In this document: positions 8,596 through 15,455 of the stretch, piece by piece
Layout: every line of letters begins with the position of its first letter
Numbering within the stretch: position 1 is the stretch's first letter
From: Fidelibacterota bacterium
GTDB lineage: Bacteria; Marinisomatota; Marinisomatia; Marinisomatales; UBA8229
Assembly (NCBI GenBank): GCA_002686675.1
Contig: NYYF01000022.1
Coordinates: 1 to 18,188, forward strand
Length of the DNA stretch: 18,188 bases
Reading direction: 5' to 3'
Made by a program: the position numbers and the translations under genes
The notes under the pieces: generated by a model
The model's input: the letters and a program-made list of their open reading frames with translations, nothing else
What the model was told of the DNA's origin: nothing
The model's database searches: none

Positions 8596-9297
8596 TCATT
8601 GTGTAAGAGCAAAGTAAATGATGTTTACACCCATTTGTAAAGCTTTCTCACGGATGTCCGCGGGATCTTTGTGCACCTCCTCGTCTTCCCAACCATCACC
8701 AAGGTCACATTCATAGGTATACAACACCATCAGTCGATCTTCATTGAACAGTCCAAAAGCCTGGGGGTCTTTTCCATCATGTTCGTGTACTTTCGGAAGA
8801 CCGTTTTTGAAATCATAGTAGGAGTGAAAAAGAGGATGGTCATAAGGTAATTCAACAAAATCTTTGTTTGGGAAAACACGTTTCATTTCCCGACGAAAGG
8901 ATTTATCCATCCCGTAATTATCATCAGCATGTAGAAATGACCCCCTGAGTAGAAATTCCCGTAAAATAATAATTTCTTCTTCGCTGAACCGGACATTTCC
9001 ATGTCCTGTCATATAAAGGTAAGGATAACTGGTTAATTCCTTATCTGTTAATTTGATACGAACCTCCTCTTGGACTGACTTAATGAATGTCCTGGAAGAA
9101 AGATAGTTCAAAAGATTGGGCAAGCTGCTTGGATCGCTGTACCAATCACCACCGCCGCTGTACTGAATCCGTGCTACTGTAAATCCCTGTGCTGCAATAC
9201 TACTAAGGATAGGCAGGAGGACGATCATTATCCTAACATAACACAATAATAGAGTATGGTGTAATTTTGGTCTGTTCATATTCAAGAAAGCGTTCAT
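8596..9297 (-). CDS. DUF4159 domain exported protein
   Basis: I use the ATG at 9297 (233 aa); ATGs at 9279 and 9228 are alternatives, and an upstream TTG at 9405 would put a useless charged extension before the signal peptide. With 9297 or 9279 the protein begins with a positively charged stretch and a hydrophobic core ending LPILSSIAAQ, a good signal peptide. The mature part is a complete DUF4159 domain: FTVARIQYSGGGDWYSDPSSLP at its start, YLYMTGHGNVRFSEEE (about 93-108), GSFLHADDNYG (about 119-129) and a closing ADIREKALQMGVNIIYFALTQ. DUF4159 is related to the class I glutamine-amidotransferase-like fold but here has Asp-Asp where a catalytic Cys would be expected. First gene of the operon, with no clear Shine-Dalgarno. 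Genomic partners elsewhere are DUF4175, DUF58, MoxR and BatA-like proteins; function unknown. Confidence 0.8.
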   Translation of the reverse strand: MNAFLNMNRPKLHHTLLLCYVRIMIVLLPILSSIAAQGFTVARIQYSGGGDWYSDPSSLPNLLNYLSSRTFIKSVQEEVRIKLTDKELTSYPYLYMTGHGNVRFSEEEIIILREFLLRGSFLHADDNYGMDKSFRREMKRVFPNKDFVELPYDHPLFHSYYDFKNGLPKVHEHDGKDPQAFGLFNEDRLMVLYTYECDLGDGWEDEEVHKDPADIREKALQMGVNIIYFALTQ

Positions 9298-9309
9298 TTT
9301 TATGGATGA

Positions 9310-9326
9310 GGGACAAGAATGTTCCC
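9310..9326. repeat. Imperfect hairpin in the divergent spacer
   Basis: GGGACA (9310-9315), AGAA, TGTTCCC (9320-9326): a 6 bp inverted repeat with one bulged base, just upstream of the DUF4159 start on the minus strand. It would lie in the 5' untranslated leader of that operon. Regulatory meaning is unproven. Confidence 0.3.
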
Positions 9327-9365
9327 TGTAAAAAAACAACAAGGAAGTTAGTGATAAATGATGAT

Positions 9366-9381
9366 TTGTTAAACAATTGTT
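9366..9381. promoter_or_regulatory. Operator-like palindrome in the divergent spacer
   Basis: TTGTT (9366-9370), one A, then AACAATTGTT (9372-9381), itself a perfect 10-base palindrome. The half-site AACAA/TTGTT therefore occurs three times in 16 bases, between two divergent transcription units and upstream of the -35-like element at 9398. It is a plausible binding site for a dimeric regulator of both units; no regulator gene is nearby. AT-rich palindromes also arise by chance. Confidence 0.3.
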
Positions 9382-9397
9382 GAATGACCTCTTTCTC

Positions 9398-9427
9398 TTG
9401 TTCAATACATCTGAAATCGGGTATTTT
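9398..9427 (+). promoter_or_regulatory. Putative (near-)leaderless promoter of the 9433 gene
   Basis: TTGTTC (9398-9403), an 18-base spacer, then TATTTT (9422-9427) only 5 bases before the ATG at 9433. The element GGGTATTTTGA (9419-9429) recurs identically and at the same distance from the ATG of the gene at 11377. With the -10 this close, transcription would start at or beside the start codon, and no ribosome binding site is visible. Confidence 0.4.
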
Positions 9428-9432
9428 GAGAA

Positions 9433-11280
9433 ATGATGATATCAAGAAAATTTTCATTCCTAGGTTTATTTTTTGTTGTGGTTGTTGTGATTTATGGTAA
9501 AGACACCAAAACTGACTCTGTTGTTACTGCCCCAAGGAATTTTGTACCGGTTGATCAATATGAAGAGCTTAAATATGAACAGGGATATTGGACAAATCGT
9601 ATTTTCCATCCCCGGGAATTTTATGAGGAAATCCCACTTATTCCCCTTGAAGTTCGTTATGGTTTAGGTTTTAATGGAGGTGGCAGTACGTTTGACCAAA
9701 TGAAAAGTGGTTGGATAGAATACGAAGATCCAAGCGTAGAGGAGTTTGATGGCGGATTGTGGAATGCGAGAGTTGGCCATCAGTTGGAGTTGGATGTTCT
9801 GAAAACAAATTTGAGTTATTTTTTGTTAAAGACAAGCTGGGCCGATATTCATACAGGATTGAATTTTAAGTATTCATCAATATTTTCCCCGGAAGCAATT
9901 CCTGATACATCTTGGGGGGAGAAACGAGTATCTTGGGGAGTAGGTGACAAATTTTTTTCTCCCCTTCTATTGGAATTAGGCATAAGTAATTCTATGAATA
10001 TACAGTGGTATGATTCCTGGTTGATTCATTTGCGATATACATATGGATTGGCAACGGGGACATTTTATCAGAGTGCGGAATCATATGATAAAAGCCCAAA
10101 TGGTTGGGGCCCCTCTACCTCATTCAGCATTGGTTTTCGGTATGCCCTGAATCCAGGATCTGAAAATCAATATTTATTAGGAGCTGATTTCAAGCACAGT
10201 TATACAAAAATAGACCGGATTTCCGATCCAGACGATTTAACTCCTATTTCCAGGTTCGATCTTGCAAATTACGGTTTATTTTTTACTTTGTCTGTTTCCA
10301 AAGGAGGAAAGAAAACAGTCGGAGATATTGGGAAGGAATATTACTATCATAGGGATTTTATTTCTGCAAAAGAGAACCTGGAAGAGTTTATCATTCGATA
10401 TCCGCTTCACTCTAATCTATATAGAGCAGAGAAATATATTGAAGAGTGCAGGAAGAAGATTCCTATTCAACTGGCAAGGGCGGGAATGAATTTTGATGAA
10501 CGTCATTTGACAGGAAAGGCATTAGAAAAATATCGCCAAGCCCGGAAATTAACCTTGGATGTAAATCTTCTTGCTGGATTAGATGACCGAATCAGCCAAA
10601 TTGCAAGAAAATATATGTACGATGCAGAAAGAATGATCGTTAGAGGCCAAAATGACTCTGCACTAACAATCATTGTCAAAACGGCTGCTTATTCTGAAGA
10701 AGCCCGCAAATCCATTCCTTATTTTAGAGCAAAAATATATCTTACGGAGGGTAAAAAAGCAATGCAGTCCGGATTTTTTATGAACGCATTAGATTTATTT
10801 GAAAAGTCGTTACTGCAGGATCAGGAAATGAATATTGAGGTAGAATTATTACGATACGAAATAGCCACTATGCTGGTAAACCAGGCCAATCAAGCCGAAG
10901 ACATAGCTGCCATACAGCTGGTAATTAAATCACTGGAGGACGCAAAAAATATTACAGGTAATCTTGGTGAAGATAATGAAAATACATTAAAAGATTTAAA
11001 GGAAAAAGTTATCAGGTTAGAGGAAATCAGCATCCAAAAGGATATTGATAGACGTATGGCTGATGAGAGAGAAAAAAGAGAAGTGAGTTTACGTCCGACC
11101 ATTCAAATTGGCATGACCATTCCCCAGGTACAGGAAATTTTGGGAGAACCGATGGAAATTATCCACAAAACGAATAAAAAAGGGGAAGATATGCAACTGT
11201 GGCTGTATGGATCAGGCGCAGATACGGTGTTGCAATTATCATTCTTGGAGTTTATTCTCTTTAAAATTGAAAAGGGTTAG
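9433..11280 (+). CDS. Exported protein: beta-rich region, TPR-like helices, BamE/SmpA-like C terminus
   Basis: 615 residues; ATG 9433 or the adjacent ATG 9436. A signal peptide (SRKFSFLGLFFVVVVVIYG) is followed by three parts. Residues ~60-290 are rich in alternating aromatic/hydrophobic strands (YGLGFNGGG, LWNARVGHQLELDV, WLIHLRYTYGLATG, STSFSIGFRYAL, NYGLFFTLSV), suggesting an outer-membrane beta barrel or beta sandwich. Residues ~297-550 are helical, TPR-like (GDIGKEYYYHRDFISAKENLEEF onwards, YLTEGKKAMQSGFFMNALDLF), ending in a charged helix. Residues ~552-615 resemble the SmpA/OmlA/BamE fold: IQIGMTIPQVQEILGEPMEI followed by a WLYGSG strand. I do not recognise the whole protein. It faces the DUF4159-DUF4175 operon and precedes the EnvC-like gene, so an outer-membrane or envelope assembly role is likely but inferred. 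The domain split is by eye. Confidence 0.65.
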   Translation: MMISRKFSFLGLFFVVVVVIYGKDTKTDSVVTAPRNFVPVDQYEELKYEQGYWTNRIFHPREFYEEIPLIPLEVRYGLGFNGGGSTFDQMKSGWIEYEDPSVEEFDGGLWNARVGHQLELDVLKTNLSYFLLKTSWADIHTGLNFKYSSIFSPEAIPDTSWGEKRVSWGVGDKFFSPLLLELGISNSMNIQWYDSWLIHLRYTYGLATGTFYQSAESYDKSPNGWGPSTSFSIGFRYALNPGSENQYLLGADFKHSYTKIDRISDPDDLTPISRFDLANYGLFFTLSVSKGGKKTVGDIGKEYYYHRDFISAKENLEEFIIRYPLHSNLYRAEKYIEECRKKIPIQLARAGMNFDERHLTGKALEKYRQARKLTLDVNLLAGLDDRISQIARKYMYDAERMIVRGQNDSALTIIVKTAAYSEEARKSIPYFRAKIYLTEGKKAMQSGFFMNALDLFEKSLLQDQEMNIEVELLRYEIATMLVNQANQAEDIAAIQLVIKSLEDAKNITGNLGEDNENTLKDLKEKVIRLEEISIQKDIDRRMADEREKREVSLRPTIQIGMTIPQVQEILGEPMEIIHKTNKKGEDMQLWLYGSGADTVLQLSFLEFILFKIEKG

Positions 11281-11326
11281 GATATATTTAAAGTGAGTTT
11301 AATATGTAAAAAAGAATTTTCTGTAA

Positions 11327-11365
11327 CCCCTTAAAACACAGTTGGTATACCATTTTAAGACGGGG
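11327..11365. repeat. Large inverted repeat overlapping the envC-like promoter
   Basis: CCCCTTAAAA (11327-11336) can pair with TTTTAAG (11353-11359) plus GGGG (11362-11365), with AC bulged; the loop holds a second perfect palindrome, TGGTATACCA (11343-11352). The structure ends 11 bases before the ATG at 11377. It could be an operator, a terminator of the gene ending at 11280 (the following GTATTTT is a poor T-tract), or a leader fold hiding the GGGG that might act as ribosome binding site. Confidence 0.4.
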
Positions 11366-11371
11366 TATTTT
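11342..11371 (+). promoter_or_regulatory. Putative (near-)leaderless promoter of the envC-like gene
   Basis: TTGGTA (11342-11347), 18-base spacer, TATTTT (11366-11371), then 5 bases to the ATG at 11377. Spacing and the 11-base GGGTATTTTGA (11363-11373) are the same as before the gene at 9433. The -35-like element lies in the loop of the inverted repeat described at 11327-11365, so binding there could block the promoter. Confidence 0.4.
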
Positions 11372-11376
11372 GAACG

Positions 11377-12660
11377 ATGAAGATTTATCAAATATTCACT
11401 GTTTTCATTTTTTTTGTATCTTTCGGAGGATATTGTCAATCCTCCGCTCAGGACTTTGATGAGGAATTGGATTCACAAAAAAATAAGATTGAGTCCATAA
11501 AAAAAGAGATTGAACGCACAAAAAAAAGGATAATAAAGGAAGAAAAAAAGGAAAAAACTGTTGCTAGGAAAGTCACAATTCTTGGAGAAGAAATTTTTCT
11601 TATTAACCGCTTACTAACAGAAATTGAAAAAGAAATACAGTCAATACGAAGGGCAATAACCAGGTATGAAAGAGAAGAAAAAAATATCCGTACTAAGATT
11701 ACAAAAACGGAAGAAAAAATAGCAAAGAATGAGGAAGAATTATCCTTTGTACGAAATCGGTATGCAAACCGTGCTGTATATACCTATAAAAGAGGAACCC
11801 TCTCAATTCTGGAAAAATTATTAAGCTCTACATCCTGGAGACAGGCTGTTTACAGATCACATTATTTATTTCTGATTTCCGAAATTGAATCACAAATCCA
11901 GGATAGGTTAAAGACTCTGCTAGCGGAAATTAATAAACAAAAGGAAGGTCTTACAGAGTTACTGCAGGAAAAAGTCACTTTAAAATCAAAACAGAAATCA
12001 GCGTTACGTAGATCCCAGGTCCTTGTAGAAGAACGAAAACGGCAGAAAGGCGTGTTGAAAAAGAAGAAGGGATCCAAGGAAAAAGAACTTAAAAAAATAA
12101 AAGAAAACAAGGTGGAGCTGACACATTATATAGAGGAAAAGCAGGTAGGATTAAAAGAATTAGAAATACTCCGAAAGAAAATATTAGAGGATAAAGCCCG
12201 GTTTGAGAGGGCGGAGCGCATTCGCCGTCAACAGGAATTATTAAAATCAAAAACTTTTGCAGAAGTTGAAGGCCTGCTCCCTTGGCCTGCGGAAGGGAAA
12301 GTTGTCACTAAATTTGGCAAACATCGGAATCCGGAACTCAAAACGGTCACAGAAAGCCTTGGGATTGATATTAAGGGAAAACTGGGTTCGCCTATTCGAT
12401 CTGTTTTAGGAGGAGTGGTTACAACCATCACCTATATTCGCGGATACGGCACTATGATTATTATTGACCATGGGGGAGATTTTTATACAGTGTACAGTCA
12501 TGTGTCTGATATTCAGACCAGTATAGATAGTGAAGTACAGGCTGGAGATGTAATCGCCTATATGGGAGATTCGGGCTCTATTAATGGTGCCACCCTTCAT
12601 TTTGAAATTTGGGGAAAGAATCAAAAACTGGATCCGGAAAAATGGCTGGTGAAAAAATGA
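11377..12660 (+). CDS. EnvC-like murein hydrolase activator with degenerate LytM (M23) domain
   Basis: 427 residues: signal peptide (MKIYQIFTVFIFFVSFGGYCQ), a long Lys/Glu-rich coiled coil (about 28-295), and a LytM/peptidase M23 domain (about 300-425). The domain has the family's GYGTMIIIDHGG and TVYSHVSDI stretches, but key residues are lost: the first zinc His of HxxxD is S327 (D331 kept), and the first His of HxH is T406 (H408 kept); H375 of the YSH motif remains. This pattern is that of EnvC-type proteins, which do not cut peptidoglycan themselves but switch on amidases during cell division. Coiled coil plus degenerate LytM matches the EnvC architecture and length. No FtsEX gene is in the window. 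Its stop codon overlaps the holB start (ATGA at 12657), so the two are probably co-translated. Confidence 0.85.
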   Translation: MKIYQIFTVFIFFVSFGGYCQSSAQDFDEELDSQKNKIESIKKEIERTKKRIIKEEKKEKTVARKVTILGEEIFLINRLLTEIEKEIQSIRRAITRYEREEKNIRTKITKTEEKIAKNEEELSFVRNRYANRAVYTYKRGTLSILEKLLSSTSWRQAVYRSHYLFLISEIESQIQDRLKTLLAEINKQKEGLTELLQEKVTLKSKQKSALRRSQVLVEERKRQKGVLKKKKGSKEKELKKIKENKVELTHYIEEKQVGLKELEILRKKILEDKARFERAERIRRQQELLKSKTFAEVEGLLPWPAEGKVVTKFGKHRNPELKTVTESLGIDIKGKLGSPIRSVLGGVVTTITYIRGYGTMIIIDHGGDFYTVYSHVSDIQTSIDSEVQAGDVIAYMGDSGSINGATLHFEIWGKNQKLDPEKWLVKK

Positions 12661-13802
12661 TTTCTGCTTCCATATCTTTACAGCCAAAAACTTGGGAAAG
12701 ACTTCAGGGGATTATTGCCACAGGAAGAGTAGGAAGTTCATACCTTTTTTCTGGTCCTTCCGGCTGTGGAAAAGAAGGCATTGCAATAGCATTCTCCGCT
12801 GGACTTAATTGCGAAAAGAAACCTGAGGGCCCGTGCGGTGAATGCGGGTCCTGTAAACGATTTGGGACACTTCAGCATGAGCATCTTACTTTTATTGTAC
12901 CTCTTCCTGGTAGCGCAAGTACTGTTACTGGTGGAAAGGGGCAACTGAAAAAAGACAGAGAAAACGTAGGATTATTTCAGGCGGCTATTCAAGAAAAAGC
13001 GACGAATCCATTTTTTAAAATTGCTTTCCCAAAAGCAAAACAAATTTTAATCAGTTCCATTAGAGACCTTAGAAAAACACTTTATTTAAAATCTCATATT
13101 CAGGGTCGAAAAACCGTTTTGATTTTTGATGCCCATCTTCTTTCCATTGGTCAAGGTGCTGCAGGGAATGCACTTTTGAAAATTTTAGAAGAGCCCCCTA
13201 ATAATACAACTTTGATTTTAGTGACAGATTATAAAGAACAACTTTTGCCAACACTTTCATCCCGCTGCCAACAGGTTAATTTTCCCCCGCTAGATCCGGA
13301 AGTTATGACACTGTACCTTGAAAAAATGGATATTAGTTCTGAACTGGTTCCTGTTGTTACAGAAATTTCTCAGGGCAATATGCATAGAACCTACTCTCTA
13401 TTAGATAAATCTACAGAAAATATTTTGGTTATGATAAAGGATATGGTTGTATCAATTTTTACAGAAAATGGTTCAAACTGGAGACAATTTATCAATGAAT
13501 ATTCCCGGCTGGCTTTAAATGATCCCCAAGAGTTCATATTTAAATTTCACCTGCTTCAACTTTGGCTCCGAAGCGCATACAGGGGGAAATTAGGTCTATC
13601 CAGTGATGTATCTTTAGTAGGGTTGGATGAAGGATCCCTATCGCTGGTTCAAAAACTTCGGGAAATTGACTTTCTTCGAATTGATACATATCTGGAAGAA
13701 ATACTGACTGGAATGACTCGAAATTTGAATACATCCATAGCATTGACTAATTTATTGATCAAATTACATCGAGAAATGAATGAAGGCAGGTTATATGGCT
13801 GA
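12657..13802 (+). CDS. holB: DNA polymerase III subunit delta'
   Basis: 381 residues from ATG 12657; upstream in-frame ATGs (12609, 12642) lie inside the envC-like gene and only add a non-conserved tail, while 12657 forms a classic ATGA stop-start overlap. AAA+ clamp-loader fold: Walker A GPSGCGK (33-39), zinc module C52, C60, C63, C66 (CGECGSC), Walker B-like VLIFDAH (154-160), ALLKILEEPP (172-181) and the SRC sensor motif (202-204). It acts in the clamp loader that opens and places the beta clamp. Unlike E. coli delta', the P-loop lysine (K39) is present. An insertion around 75-120 (HEHLTFIVPLPG ... NPFFKI) is, from memory, also common in Bacteroidetes homologues. The C-terminal third is poorly conserved, as usual. 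DnaX is less likely: length and lack of the long tail fit delta'. Confidence 0.88.
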   Translation: MISASISLQPKTWERLQGIIATGRVGSSYLFSGPSGCGKEGIAIAFSAGLNCEKKPEGPCGECGSCKRFGTLQHEHLTFIVPLPGSASTVTGGKGQLKKDRENVGLFQAAIQEKATNPFFKIAFPKAKQILISSIRDLRKTLYLKSHIQGRKTVLIFDAHLLSIGQGAAGNALLKILEEPPNNTTLILVTDYKEQLLPTLSSRCQQVNFPPLDPEVMTLYLEKMDISSELVPVVTEISQGNMHRTYSLLDKSTENILVMIKDMVVSIFTENGSNWRQFINEYSRLALNDPQEFIFKFHLLQLWLRSAYRGKLGLSSDVSLVGLDEGSLSLVQKLREIDFLRIDTYLEEILTGMTRNLNTSIALTNLLIKLHREMNEGRLYG

Positions 13803-15312
13803 GAACACTTTTTACATTACGACTCCAATTTATTATGCGAATGATGAACCTCATATTGGGCATTCATATACAACTATTTTAGCGGATGTATTATCCAGAT
13901 ATCACCGCTCTATGGGACAGGAGGTGTTTTTCCTCACGGGTCTTGATGAACATGGACAAAAGGTGCAGCAGGTAGCGGAAGAGCGGGGAATTGATCCACA
14001 GCAACATTGTGATGAAATGGCTCCGAAATGGAAACATCTGTGGGAGAAACTGCATATTCAATACGATGATTTCATTCGTACTACTGAACTTCGCCATGAA
14101 AAAGTGGTAAAAGCTGTTTTGAATGCGGTAAAGGATGCTGGGGATATTTACATGGATGAGTACGGTGGCAGCTATTGTATTGGTTGTGAACGGTTTTATA
14201 CGGAAAAGGAGCTGGAAGACGAGAAATGCCCTCAACATAAAAAAGAACTGGAATATATAACGGAGAAAAATTACTTTTTCAAAATGAGCAAGTACCAGAA
14301 GGAACTCATTGATTATATTAATAAAAATCTGGAGTTTATTCAACCACAGCATCGAAAAAATGAGATTCTTGGATTTCTGAGTCAACCATTGGAAGATCTT
14401 TGTATATCACGCCCAAAAAACCGACTGAACTGGGGGATAGAACTACCTTTTGATCATGATTATGTGACGTACGTTTGGTTCGATGCACTCCTAAATTATG
14501 TTACCAGCCCCGGCTACGGTAGTGACCCGGAAGTCTTTGAAAAATGGTGGTCCCAGGCAGTTCATCTTATTGGTAAAGATATTTTAATGACCCATGCCGT
14601 ATACTGGCCCACGATGCTTATGTCCGCCGGTATTCCTCTACCGAAAACCATCTTTGCACATGGCTGGTGGCTAATGGAAAAATCGAAAATGAGTAAATCT
14701 ATGGGAAATGTGGTGGATCCTATGGAGCTCATAGATGAGTATGGCGTAGATCCGGTGCGGTATTACCTCATGCGTGAAATGGTGCTGGGGCAGGATTCTA
14801 ATTTTACTATGGAATCCTTCACTAAACGATATAACAGCGATCTTGCCAACGATTTTGGGAATTTGCTGAGCCGTGTGAGCCGGTTAATCCAAAAAAACTT
14901 TGATGGAAAAATGCCTGAGTGGGGAGAACCAACATCTGCTGAGAATGAGATGAAAAAACAAGCGGAAGGTACTATTGAAAAAGTGAACAAACTGATTCAT
15001 AACATGCGGATCAATGAATCTATCGAAGAGACAATGCAGTTTATCCGCAGTGTAAATCGGTACATGGAACAGCAGGTGCCTTGGAAACGAGTAAAAGAGG
15101 ATAAATCAGCAGCAGGAAGAGTGTTGATTACTGCAGCAGAAGCAATGCGACTGGGGGCGTTATTATTGCAGCCGGTTATGCCCAACCGGACATTGATTGT
15201 ACTGGAAACTCTAAATGCTGAACATACAAGCTTAGCGTGGGGACAGCTTAAACCAGGGAGTGAACTGAAAGAACATCCACCGCTGTTCCCAAGAATTGAA
15301 GTGAATACTTAG
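13795..15312 (+). CDS. metG: Methionyl-tRNA synthetase
   Basis: 505 residues from ATG 13795, which gives the usual MAENTFYITTPIYY beginning; the upstream ATG at 13780 only adds five residues inside holB. It overlaps holB by 8 bases and has AAGG (13783-13786) 8 bases upstream. Class I synthetase signatures: HIGH (20-23, PHIGHSY), KMSKS (298-302, followed by MGNVVDP), and a single zinc knuckle in the connective peptide with C128, C131, C145 and H148. It charges tRNA-Met for initiation and elongation. The protein ends after the helical anticodon-binding domain (about 360-490); the C-terminal EMAP/tRNA-binding domain present in many Bacteroidetes MetG proteins is absent, as in the short forms of the family. 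Cytoplasmic housekeeping enzyme. Confidence 0.96.
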   Translation: MAENTFYITTPIYYANDEPHIGHSYTTILADVLSRYHRSMGQEVFFLTGLDEHGQKVQQVAEERGIDPQQHCDEMAPKWKHLWEKLHIQYDDFIRTTELRHEKVVKAVLNAVKDAGDIYMDEYGGSYCIGCERFYTEKELEDEKCPQHKKELEYITEKNYFFKMSKYQKELIDYINKNLEFIQPQHRKNEILGFLSQPLEDLCISRPKNRLNWGIELPFDHDYVTYVWFDALLNYVTSPGYGSDPEVFEKWWSQAVHLIGKDILMTHAVYWPTMLMSAGIPLPKTIFAHGWWLMEKSKMSKSMGNVVDPMELIDEYGVDPVRYYLMREMVLGQDSNFTMESFTKRYNSDLANDFGNLLSRVSRLIQKNFDGKMPEWGEPTSAENEMKKQAEGTIEKVNKLIHNMRINESIEETMQFIRSVNRYMEQQVPWKRVKEDKSAAGRVLITAAEAMRLGALLLQPVMPNRTLIVLETLNAEHTSLAWGQLKPGSELKEHPPLFPRIEVNT

Positions 15313-15377
15313 GGTATTGGATAAAAAGAAGGACAAGGGGGAAAAGGTTAGGCTTAATTGATATGTTTAATAAAGGC

Positions 15378-15402
15378 AACCCCAATCAATTGGGAAGTTT
15401 TA
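15378..15402 (+). terminator. Possible weak terminator after metG
   Basis: CCCAA (15381-15385), loop TCAA, TTGGG (15390-15394); flanking AAC and GTT can extend the stem across a two-base bulge, and GTTTTA follows. The T-tract is short, so this may be a weak terminator or just an inverted repeat. The rest of the 143-base metG-tatD spacer shows an AT-rich stretch (15421-15440) but no clear promoter. Confidence 0.3.
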
Positions 15403-15444
15403 AAGTAATCACCACTTAATAGTTTTTTTTATTATATATACAGT

Positions 15445-15449
15445 GAAGG
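15445..15449 (+). promoter_or_regulatory. Ribosome binding site deciding the tatD TTG start
   Basis: GAAGG lies 6 bases before the TTG at 15456, supporting this codon as the start; the very next residues are the metal-binding DTHCH motif, so no later start is possible. Confidence 0.6.
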
Positions 15450-15455
15450 CCAACC

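Noticed and set aside
11377..12660. Active M23 endopeptidase
   Set aside because: Two of the essential zinc/catalytic histidines are replaced (S327, T406), and the coiled-coil layout is that of an EnvC activator.
13891..14385. 164-codon minus-strand open frame
   Set aside because: Antisense to metG, whose HIGH and zinc motifs are intact in this stretch; the product has no recognisable motif.
15421..15440. TATATA box as tatD promoter
   Set aside because: The AT run ends 5 bases before the ribosome binding site, so a transcript starting there would lack or barely include it, and no -35 element is clear.
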